The notes beneath the pieces are model-generated. The model was given only the letters and a program-made list of their open reading frames with translations. It had not been told where the DNA came from and ran no database searches. DNA of 64,000 nt from Sporocytophaga myxococcoides DSM 11118 (GTDB lineage Bacteria > Bacteroidota > Bacteroidia > Cytophagales > Cytophagaceae): the NCBI RefSeq assembly GCF_000426725.1, contig NZ_AUFX01000006.1:248001-312000 (forward strand), read 5' to 3'. Position numbers and translations under genes: made by a program. Below, piece by piece: positions 31,719 to 39,900 of the stretch (position 1 is its first letter; each line of letters opens with the position of its first letter).

Positions 31719-32111
31719 ATGGAAAAAAGAACAATTGATCCCTGGGTTTGGGGCGAAAAAACAAACTCTGCACAGGCAGTAGAAGTTAAAAATGTATCAG
31801 GAACACTATACTGTTCGGGACAAGTAGCCATTGACGCCAATGGCATACCAAGCAGTGATGATATGCGTTCCCAGTTGGTGCAAACCATTCAAAACCTTGA
31901 AACCCTAATCAGCACATCAGGGTACGAAGCAAAAAATATTGTAAGGCTGAATGTATACACAACATCTGTGCAGGAGTTTTTCACCACCTGTATGGACGTC
32001 TATGTACCGTTCATTCTCAAGCACGGTATTCAACAAGCCACTACACTGCTTGAAGTTAAAGGACTGTTTGCAACTCTGACCATAGAATTAGAAGCTACGG
32101 TGGTAAAGTAA
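31719..32111 (+). CDS. RidA (YjgF/YER057c) family protein
   Basis: The 130-residue protein has the length and core motifs of RidA-like proteins: LYCSGQVAIDANG, MRSQLVQTIQNLETL, IVRLNVYTTSVQEF and the C-terminal ATTLLEVKGLF..L.IELEA. The family deaminates reactive enamine/imine intermediates. The Arg that anchors substrate carboxylates in true RidA (usually in R.AR.....LP) is replaced by the stretch QQATTLLEVKG, so it is probably a RidA-subfamily member with another substrate. It has its own operator and promoter. Confidence 0.82.
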   Translation: MEKRTIDPWVWGEKTNSAQAVEVKNVSGTLYCSGQVAIDANGIPSSDDMRSQLVQTIQNLETLISTSGYEAKNIVRLNVYTTSVQEFFTTCMDVYVPFILKHGIQQATTLLEVKGLFATLTIELEATVVK

Positions 32112-32132
32112 TAATAATAAAACCATCTCCTG

Positions 32133-32160
32133 CTGGTTCAAGCGTCCTCGCTTGGACCAG
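32133..32160. repeat. Palindromic element, copy 2
   Basis: CTGGTTCAAGC-GTCCTC-GCTTGGACCAG forms an 11-bp stem with one G-T type mismatch. It lies between the convergent RidA-like and 32165 genes and probably terminates both. It is the counterpart of 29902-29929. Confidence 0.75.
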
Positions 32161-32164
32161 TTTA

Positions 32165-32500
32165 TCAGACTTCATATTTCCATACAAGCAGCTCTCTGTA
32201 AATATAAAATGCTTTTTCATGAAGCTCTGTATTCTCTGACAAGTCAAGTTCTATAGCATGCTCATCCAGCTGATTAAAATAGAATGCATAGAGCCCGTCT
32301 GTTCTGTTTTCTATACCCAGCAAGCCGAAGACAAGCTTACTTAAGTCACCGGCATAGGCTGTATCATAGCCATCCTTCTCCAGTCGCTTCGATATCTTAC
32401 GATTTCTTATATCTTCTGCAATTAAAAATATGGTCAGTTCTTCTTTAGCCGGAAGCTTGATGAGGTTGAGATTCTTTGGAAAAAGTTGTGGTTGTTTCAT
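32165..32500 (-). CDS. Hypothetical protein, 111 residues
   Basis: I chose ATG 32500 (MKQPQLFPKNLNLIKLPAK). A longer frame from 32536 adds 12 residues with no support. The product is a soluble alpha/beta-type protein with no known motif (ELTIFLIAEDIRNRKISKRL, then GLYAFYFNQLDEHAIELDLS). Its 3' end with its terminator hairpin has been copied 2.2 kb away (29902-30052), which itself supports that the frame is real. The function is unknown. Confidence 0.65.
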   Translation of the reverse strand: MKQPQLFPKNLNLIKLPAKEELTIFLIAEDIRNRKISKRLEKDGYDTAYAGDLSKLVFGLLGIENRTDGLYAFYFNQLDEHAIELDLSENTELHEKAFYIYRELLVWKYEV

Positions 32501-32549
32501 AGCTATTGTGTTGGTTGATAAAAGTTTATGATGCAAATATACCCTATAG

Positions 32550-32598
32550 TCCTCGTTTCCAAACGAGGATTTCCGAGAATAGCGATTGTATCGCTATT
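32550..32598. repeat. Two adjacent hairpins
   Basis: TCCTCGTTT-CC-AAACGAGGA (32550-32569) and AATAGCGAT-TGT-ATCGCTATT (32578-32598) are perfect 9-bp stems. They lie upstream of the 32500 start codon, within its presumed promoter region, and neither has a T tract on the coding side. Confidence 0.7.
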
Positions 32599-32677
32599 TA
32601 TTAAAACTTAATTTCATCAATAAACTTAAAAAAGAGAGGCCTGGTCATTCAACTGAAAGTGCTTACTGTTTTTTTAT

Positions 32678-32721
32678 ATTGATGCCATCGCTCAAAGCGA
32701 TGGCATCAATCCTTTTCCCCG
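32678..32721. repeat. 15-bp hairpin with a partial copy near 34290
   Basis: ATTGATGCCATCGCT-CAA-AGCGATGGCATCAAT is a perfect stem. Its right arm and tail (TGGCATCAATCCTTTTCC plus CCG) recur at 34290-34310 with 20 of 21 bases equal, there without the left arm. Confidence 0.75.
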
Positions 32722-32741
32722 CTTGGTGAGAGAAAGCCCTT

Positions 32742-32866
32742 AGATAGCAATATATCTCATTTACTTCTTCAACAACACCTGATCAACAGAAATACCATTC
32801 CTCCTTTAAACTGAAGCAACCACACGAAAATCATCACATGTATCAACTGAGAAGGAATTGCTTCCC
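32742..32866 (-). pseudogene. Duplicate of the 3' end of the DoxX-like gene
   Basis: Bases 32765-32866 match 32954-33056, the last third of the DoxX-like gene, with only a few substitutions and one missing C in the run at about 32801. Weaker matching continues to 32742 beyond the stop. The copy has no start. It is a tandem partial duplication about 190 bp from its parent. Confidence 0.85.
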
Positions 32867-32872
32867 TCCTCT

Positions 32873-32940
32873 GGCTGAAGTCTATTTGACTTCAGCCCAC
32901 AAATGAGAGCAAGTTTATAACTTGCGGTTAAATGACAGAT
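32873..32940. repeat. Dispersed palindromic repeat, copy 1
   Basis: GGCTGAAGTC-TATT-TGACTTCAGCC is followed by TGAGAGCAA and TTGCGGTTAAATGACAGAT. The same palindrome plus tail occurs at 41010-41069, 8 kb away. Confidence 0.75.
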
Positions 32941-32949
32941 GGCGACATA

Positions 32950-33345
32950 CTACCTCTTCAACAACACCTGATCAACAGAAATACCATTCCCCCCTTTAAA
33001 CTGAAGCAACCACACAAAAATCATCACATGTATCAATTGAGAAGGAATTGCTTCCCAGTTTTCAATAAGAGAGGTGCCGAATATAAGTAATATCATAATA
33101 CCAGCTCCGGAGATCAATGCTACTTCAGTAAAAAGCCCCACGATTAAAAGGAAACCTATTACAAATTCCATGAAAGGTAATGCATAACTGAAAGGTACTA
33201 CCAATGCCTGAGGCAGCATGGATTTTTCGAACCCTGTTACCATCCAGTTGCTAAAGGCTGAAAGCTTTGGAAAACGAACCAGGCCATGACCAAACATACT
33301 TGCTCCTACTGCAAGTCTCAATAATAAATAAGCTGTTGTATTCAT
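32950..33345 (-). CDS. DoxX-family membrane protein
   Basis: I chose ATG 33345 (131 residues), which starts the first membrane helix directly (MNTTAYLLLRLAVGASMFGH). The 27 further residues from 33426 look like upstream non-coding sequence. Four membrane helices and the motifs LRLAVG..MFGHGL and YALPFMEFVIGFLLIVGLFT are those of DoxX/SURF4-like proteins. Known DoxX-like proteins work in quinone- or thiol-linked redox stress. It is divergent from an AraC-type gene, which may regulate it. Confidence 0.82.
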   Translation of the reverse strand: MNTTAYLLLRLAVGASMFGHGLVRFPKLSAFSNWMVTGFEKSMLPQALVVPFSYALPFMEFVIGFLLIVGLFTEVALISGAGIMILLIFGTSLIENWEAIPSQLIHVMIFVWLLQFKGGNGISVDQVLLKR

Positions 33346-33434
33346 ATCATAATTGATTTTTATAGTAACAAATTTATTCAGGAAATAAAGGAAGGGCTTG
33401 TAAGAACAATGGATAAATTTGTACATTCACAGGT

Positions 33435-34271
33435 ATGGAAATCAGAAATATCCATCAACCTTTTGAGCTTGATATACTGGAGGTAAGCTCATACACAGCC
33501 AAATCTCATAAGAACACATTTTTTGAAATGATCTTTGTCCTTGAAGGAGAAGGAATACAAATCGTTAATGAGCATAAACTTCCTTATAGTCCGGATAAGC
33601 TATTTCTTGTTTTCCCGGAAGACAAGCATAGCTTTGAAGTTAAAACCCTTACCAAATTTTTATTTATCCGCTTTAACCACAGCTATTTAAAAAATCAAAG
33701 CAAAGAATGGATCCAGAAAATTGAATATATCTTTCATAACCATAATCACCTTCCGGGGTGTATGTTAAAAACAGTAACAGATAAGCCTCTGATCAGGGCT
33801 CTGGCCTTAGGACTTATTTGTGAAAAAGAAAAACGCAATCCTAATCATCATGAAGTTATCACTCAACTCATTAATACTATCATTACAATCGCTGCAAGAA
33901 ACATTACACTAATGGATGTTTCCGGATTTATACCTACTTCATCAAAAGATTCGGTTTCATTATTAAACTATATCCACGAGAACATTTACTCTCCGGAAAA
34001 GCTGAGAGCCGAAACCATAGCAGATCAATTCAACATTTCCGTTACATACATCAGTGAATATTTTAAGAAACATACAGGTGAAAGTCTTCAGCAATACATA
34101 ATACATTACAAGATAAAACTGGTTGAAACCAGGCTTCTTTATACTCCAATGAGACTAAGTGAAATCTGTGATGAATTTGGATTTACAGATCTGAGCCATA
34201 TGAACAAGACATTTAAAAAATATAAGGGTGTAAGTCCAACAGAATACAGAAAAACTAATGGATTTGAATAG
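33435..34271 (+). CDS. AraC-family transcriptional regulator
   Basis: The 278-residue protein has a cupin-like N-terminal sensor (about 1-110, with FFEMIFVLEGEGIQIVNEHK). The C-terminal double HTH (about 175-275) has ETIADQFNISVTYISEYFKK and then LSEICDEFGFTDLSHMNKTF and KYKGVSPTEYRK. It faces the DoxX-like gene across 89 bp, so the shared promoter region is a natural target. Confidence 0.9.
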   Translation: MEIRNIHQPFELDILEVSSYTAKSHKNTFFEMIFVLEGEGIQIVNEHKLPYSPDKLFLVFPEDKHSFEVKTLTKFLFIRFNHSYLKNQSKEWIQKIEYIFHNHNHLPGCMLKTVTDKPLIRALALGLICEKEKRNPNHHEVITQLINTIITIAARNITLMDVSGFIPTSSKDSVSLLNYIHENIYSPEKLRAETIADQFNISVTYISEYFKKHTGESLQQYIIHYKIKLVETRLLYTPMRLSEICDEFGFTDLSHMNKTFKKYKGVSPTEYRKTNGFE

Positions 34272-34380
34272 TAAACTGTTCTAGAACAATGGCATCAATC
34301 CTTTTCTCCGGATAAACAACGACAGATTTTTTAGCTTATAATCCTTATCTTTAACGTTAATAATTAAATCAAATAATTTT

Positions 34381-35250
34381 ATGGCTTCTGGTATTCTGGC
34401 TATTTTAGATGACATCGCTGCTTTAATGGACGATGTGCTGATAACCAGCAAAATTGCAACACGTAAAACCGCAGGAATTTTAGGTGACGATTTAGCAGTA
34501 AATGCAGAGAAAGCAACAGGATACCTTTCTTCCAGAGAACTACCTGTAATCTGGGCAATTACAAAAAAATCCTTGCTAAATAAATTCATTATTATCCCTC
34601 TTGCCTTATTATTCAATTTCATTTTCCCCATAGCTATAAAAATCATATTGGTACTGGGAGGATTTTTTCTAGCCTTTGAAGGAGCTGAGAAAATTGTTGA
34701 ATACTTTTTTCCTCACGCTGAAGCCCAGACAGAGCAAGGAACAGAAACTACTGAAGAAGATAGCGCTTCTATTGAAAAGGAAAGAATCAAATCGGCTGTC
34801 AGAACAGATTTAATTCTTTCTATTGAAATAGTAATCATTGCATTGGGGACAGTTTTAGACCAAAGCCTGACAATACAAATTCTCACAGTATCAGTGGTAG
34901 GAATTATAGCAACTATTGGTGTATATGGTTTAGTGGGCCTTCTTGTAAAAATAGATGATCTCGGTTTCAAGCTCATTAGAGATTCTAATAACAAAGGATT
35001 TATATCCAGGATAGGTCACTTTTTAGTTCGCTTGCTTCCTTACATTATTAAATTCTTATCTATCGTTGGCACTATTGCTCTCCTTCTGGTTTCAGGAGGC
35101 ATATTTATTCATAATATAGAAGCACTCCATCATTTATTTCCGGAAGTAAATTCTCTTATCAAAGAGTTCGTAACAGGATTAGTTGCGGGTCTTCTTGTAG
35201 TAGTACTAGTAAAAGCAGGAAAGAAAGTTTTTTCATTGGGTAAAAAATAA
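34381..35250 (+). CDS. DUF808/YedI-like inner-membrane protein
   Basis: The 289-residue protein starts with MASGILAILDDIAALMDDVL and continues with KTAGILGDDLAVNAEKATG, the strict signature of the DUF808/YedI family (PF05661). About six membrane helices follow. The family has no known biochemical role. It stands alone after the AraC-type gene with a 109-bp gap. Confidence 0.9.
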   Translation: MASGILAILDDIAALMDDVLITSKIATRKTAGILGDDLAVNAEKATGYLSSRELPVIWAITKKSLLNKFIIIPLALLFNFIFPIAIKIILVLGGFFLAFEGAEKIVEYFFPHAEAQTEQGTETTEEDSASIEKERIKSAVRTDLILSIEIVIIALGTVLDQSLTIQILTVSVVGIIATIGVYGLVGLLVKIDDLGFKLIRDSNNKGFISRIGHFLVRLLPYIIKFLSIVGTIALLLVSGGIFIHNIEALHHLFPEVNSLIKEFVTGLVAGLLVVVLVKAGKKVFSLGKK

Positions 35251-35317
35251 AAGCACTGCTTACATAAATTCTATTGATAGCACTCCTGCATTTAATTAAG
35301 GATTATCAGGAATACTA

Positions 35318-35881
35318 TTGTATGTAAAACTCAAAATGGAATTATACAAAAGGATAATTAAAATAGTGGATTTGAATCTGATCTGTTGTCTGATTCCAAT
35401 AATACTGACTTTATTTCTTATCGAACTTTTCTTCAGGAACCGATTTGAAACAAAAAAAGTACTGAATCTGATTCGTTGGACAATTATTATTTATGCGTTA
35501 GTTATTTGGACAGATACATTAATCAGAATAGCTATGCACCCGGAAGAGTTTGCCTTTTCTAAATGGGAAGCAGGGCACTGGATAATGTTCTTATCTCCTT
35601 TGTTACTACCATTTACATTATTAATAAAAAAATTAGCATCTAATTTTTTATACGTTCTCTTTGTAGCTTTTTGTATAAAAATCGGATTCTACTTCGAACG
35701 TTTTGTAATAATTGTAACAAGTTATCAAATGGATTTTATAACTGAAAACGGGAGTACCGAATTTACAGACTCAGTCTTATTCCTAATTGAAATTTTATTT
35801 TTACAAGGAATAACAATCGCAATTCTGGCTTTAGGGATTTTTGAAATAATGAAAAGAAAAAAACTGAGCACAACGAGCTAA
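35318..35881 (+). CDS. Hypothetical membrane protein
   Basis: The 187-residue protein has about four membrane helices and no recognised family. ATG 35336 (MELYKRIIKIVDLN) is an equally good start and removes six residues. A nitrilase remnant follows 25 bp later on the same strand. Confidence 0.55.
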   Translation: MYVKLKMELYKRIIKIVDLNLICCLIPIILTLFLIELFFRNRFETKKVLNLIRWTIIIYALVIWTDTLIRIAMHPEEFAFSKWEAGHWIMFLSPLLLPFTLLIKKLASNFLYVLFVAFCIKIGFYFERFVIIVTSYQMDFITENGSTEFTDSVLFLIEILFLQGITIAILALGIFEIMKRKKLSTTS

Positions 35882-35905
35882 TGAGAATTTAATATAACCT
35901 CCGCA

Positions 35906-36043
35906 ATGAAAATTTGCATTGCACAAACAATACCCTATAAGGCAGATATTTCTTCAACATCGAAGCACAAAAGACTTATTGAACTTGCTTTGACAATGAA
36001 TGCGAATGTAATTCTCCCCTCTTACTTTTATTTAATCGCATAA
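35906..36043 (+). pseudogene. N-terminal remnant of a carbon-nitrogen hydrolase (nitrilase family)
   Basis: The 45-codon frame reads MKICIAQTIPYKADI, then HKRLIELALTMNANVILPS, the usual first 40 residues of a CN-hydrolase, which continue in intact genes to an FPELS.TGY block. Here the frame ends at TAA 36041-36043 just where FPE would be expected, and no downstream homology is seen. Only this front end survives. Confidence 0.7.
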
Positions 36044-36109
36044 ATTATTTATAGGATTAGCCATTTAAGTCCCGTTGACGATAGTCGTCACATTACTAAA
36101 ACTTTAAAT

Positions 36110-36244
36110 GACCTCACCCTAAATCCCTCTCCTGAAGGAGAGGGACTTTAATGTGTATGTTATTAGTTCTAATCGCTGTTAATTCAATCTTTTTATCGTC
36201 GACTGTTCCCTTCTCCTTCAGGAGAAGGGTTAGGGATGAGGTTT
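36110..36244. mobile_element. MITE-like palindromic element, copy 1
   Basis: The 135-bp element has imperfect terminal inverted repeats (GACCTCACCCTAAATCCCTC at the left, the complement of AACCTCATCCCTAACCCTTC at the right). Each end carries its own small hairpin around TCCTGAAGGAG or CTCCTTCAGGAG. It has no coding capacity. A second copy in the opposite orientation is at 57641-57776. Confidence 0.8.
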
Positions 36245-36933
36245 AATTGGCTTGAATACGGGAACTAAATAATTATTCCTGATTATTTAAATCTTCTTCG
36301 CAAATGAATTGCGAAGTGAACTTGCATCTTTGAATTAACATCAAAAACAAAGATGAACAAATGGCAAAACAGAAGAGATACGTTTTCAAGATAAGAAGCT
36401 TACCTTTTCTATCTAACAATTTAAAATATCGAATATAAGTATTCCCAATAGACCGACCATTATCTGATTCTTAAAAATGGGAAAGTCCGGATAATAATGA
36501 AATGATAGATTCGGGTAATTTTTAAATTATGCTGATGAACTATCAAGTATGTGATTATTTTTTTAATATGTAAGTCAGATGGCTTTGCAAATTTTTCACT
36601 ATAGGCCATTGTCTCCCTTCTGTATAATTTTATTACGTATGGTATTCTATGTAATACTATAGCATTACATAGGTTCGATTTATCAAAAAATGACCAAGAT
36701 TGGCTATTGATCCTGAGATAGGCCTGTTATTTATTTGCAAATTACTTAAGGTATTATTGAAATGTTTTTTTGATGAATCAACATCATCAAGATCCTTATT
36801 CCATAAGATGGATTTCAATCTAGTAACAGCTTTTTTTAAGAATTTATAATAAGTGAGCTAATCACTAGTCCTATTATTTAATAACTGAACAATTTTAATT
36901 TTTAATTCACTTTTAACTTTAACTATTTAATCT

Positions 36934-39900
36934 ATGAGAAAAATGAATTTTCTCCTTCTTACGGGAGGACTTCTGTTGATTCTGGTGAGCCAGTCGTTTG
37001 CCCAGAAATACAAAGAAAAAGATCAAGGCTCTGTTGATACTTTCAAAGGAAAGATAAAAAACAAGAAAGATCTTGATATTACTCTGCCAGGAAAAGATAA
37101 AGTTTTCAAGGGCGAAGTAAAAATGAATAAAGTCAGAAATGGGGCTACAACAGTTGCCGGTACTTTAGAAGATGAACCATCTTCAGGCTTCAAGTTTACC
37201 TACACAGAAGAAGGTGTGGAAGGCTTGGTACTTCTGAAAGACAAAAAGCAGGCTTTCAGATATTACACTGAAAAAGGAAAAGTAAAATCAAAGGAAGTTG
37301 ATATTCACTCAGTGATCTGTGTTGAATATGCTTCATCTGCCCCGAGTACTTCCAATGCACGTACTTCTTTAGCACAGGTACCTCCTGCAGGAGACCCGGT
37401 TTACAGCTTACAAAGCCTGGCAGGTGCAGAAGCGGTAGTCTACCTGGACTTCGACGGAGAAGTTGTAACAGATACATATTGGAATGCATGGTTCGTTAAT
37501 GGGAATACAATAAATGCACTGCCGCCAGCCATAGATGGCACTCAGATTCAGGAAATATTCAATCTGGTATCTGAAGATTTTATGCCATTCCAATTGAATA
37601 TTACTACAAGTTTAAGCGTGTACAATGCAGCTCCTGTCAACAGAAGATTGCGAGTTGTTTTTACACCTTATACAGATTTCTCTATGCTTTCAGGTGGAGT
37701 CGCTTTTGGCGGAATTTTCCCTTCAGGTGATCCAGCAAATAGTCCTGCCTGGGTCTTTACAGATAGTCATCAGAATATAGCGAAAAAAATAGGCGAAGCT
37801 GCCTCTCATGAAATCGGGCATACATTAGCTCTGGCACATGATGGTAAAACAGGAGTAACAGAATATTATGAAGGTCATAATGGCTGGGCACCTATAATGG
37901 GCGTAGGATATAACCAACCTTTGTCTCAATGGAGTAAAAGTGAATATCCGGGAGCATACAACAGCCCGACTGTTACTCCTATGCAGGATGACCTGGACAT
38001 AATCACTACAGTAAATGGTTTTGGTTATAGAACAGATGAAGACCTGAATACGACAGCTTCAGCCAGAACCCTAACTATAGATGGAACAGGAAACGTACTT
38101 GCTGCAAACAACAAAGGTATCATAAGCAAACGAACAGATGTAGATTACTTCAAATTTACAGCGTCCAATCAGTCAAATCTTACGCTGAGTATTTCACCGG
38201 CACAGATGCATGGTGATCTTGATATCCAGGTAAGATTATTAAACTCAAGTGGTAGCCAGATCGCTGTGTTCAATCCGGCAGGACCAGGTAAAGTGGATGT
38301 CTCCAATTCTATTACCACTGGAACATACTATCTGGAAATAGATGGAGTAGGGCAAGGAGATCTTACTACAGGATATTCTGACTATGGTTCACTAGGAGCT
38401 TATTCTATTTCAGGACAACTCAGTGCATGTGGAAACAATTTTGAGCCGAATGAATCAATCGCAGCAGCTTCTCTGATAAACGTTAATACAACAAATAATG
38501 CTGCAATTACAACTTCCACAGATGTCGATTATTATAAGCTGAACGTTACAACTGCCAATCAGGATATAGAGCTGATATTGAAAAATCTGACAGCAAATCT
38601 AAAACTGGAATTACTAAGTTCCACTGGTACTGCATTGTTCACCTCAGATAATTACGGAACCTCAGATGAAAAAATCAGTTATCTGGCTACTACTACTGGA
38701 CTTTATTATGTAAGAGTAACTGGTGTAAGTGGTGCTGTAACTGCTGGTTGCTACACATTGGCAAATTCCGTAAAAGTCAACAACTGTCCAGCTGCCAATG
38801 AGCCCAATGAAAGCATTTCAGCTGCAACGGCTTTTCCTCTGAGAAGTTCAATACAGGGAGCAATAAATACCACTACTGATAAAGATTTTTACAAGCTAAG
38901 CAATTTAACTGCAGGTTCGGTGTTGAAAATAAATTTAACAGGTCTTACTGTAGATATTGACATAAGGTTGTTAAATTCATCTGGAGGACTGGTAGCTGGT
39001 TCATACAATGGAGGTTTTTCAGACGAAAATATTATCTATAATGTCCCTGCAACAGGTACATACTATCTTGAAATGTATGGATATATGGGTGCAAACAGCA
39101 GATTTTGCTATACGCTTACCAATGATGTGATCCTTTCATGTCAGAATGCTTATGAACCCAATAATCAGCCATCTCAGCCTCTCCCGGAGATCCCTCTGAA
39201 CTCTACTATTACTGCAGATTTTAATCTACCAACGTATGATTACGACTATTACGTGGTAACTGTACCTGAAAAGGGAACACTTTCCTTTTCCCTTACCAAC
39301 CCACCTGCTACAGGAATCTGGTTGCTGCTTTACAACTCAGCTAATACATTTTTAACGCAAAGCAATACTCTGGCATTGTCTTATACAGTAACCACTCCGG
39401 GAAAATATACCATCCTGGTATTCAACTCAGTAACTACTACAAATTTAAGTTGTTATAACTTAACCAATACATTTACGCCTGAATGTAATCCGTTTGAACC
39501 CAACAACACTGTAGCAACAGCTACTGCAACTTCACTGAACGGTAGTTTCAGAAGCACGTTCACTGCTGCTACTGACATCGATTATTTTAAAATAGCCGTG
39601 ACTGAAAGAGGTCAATTGAAAATTTCCCTCGAAGATAGAGATCCAACTTCCATAATTATATATAATCCGGCTGGCCAGCAAATAACAGGTAATTCAAATA
39701 CCGGATGGAACTGGCCAAGAAACTTTCTGGTAGATGCTCCTACTACAGGAAATTATATCATTGAGTTGAAACCAGTAACAAGTTATACTATTACTTATCC
39801 AACACAGTGCTATAAAATAGAGACGAGCTTTGTACCTATGCCTGTGACGCTTTCCACTAATGCTGTGAAGTTTAACGGAGATAACAAAGGTATTTCCGGA

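Larger units (their letters stand above)
32501..32949. other. Palindrome-rich intergenic region with duplicated DoxX gene end
   Basis: No intact gene is present. In order it holds a 9-bp palindrome (32550-32569), another at 32578-32598, a 15-bp perfect hairpin (32678-32710), a partial copy of the neighbouring DoxX gene end (32742-32866), and a palindromic dispersed repeat (32873-32940). This density of hairpins is seen nowhere else in the window. Confidence 0.8.
35882..36933. other. Intergenic region, 1052 bp, with remnant and MITE-like element
   Basis: It contains a truncated carbon-nitrogen hydrolase start (35906-36043), the MITE-like element (36110-36244) and an 8-bp perfect hairpin (CTTCGCAA/TTGCGAAG, 36296-36316). 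The rest is long AT-rich sequence up to the protease gene. A 25-codon frame at 36361 has no support. Confidence 0.7.

Noticed and set aside
31646-31888. 80-codon minus-strand frame over the RidA-like promoter
   Set aside because: It is antisense to ridA-like coding sequence and shows no motif.
36361-36438. 25-codon frame starting MAKQKRYVFK
   Set aside because: It is too short, has no recognised family and lies in AT-rich intergenic DNA.
29527-36933. An integrated phage or complete transposon
   Set aside because: No integrase, transposase or phage structural gene is present. Only small palindromes, gene fragments and a non-coding MITE are seen.
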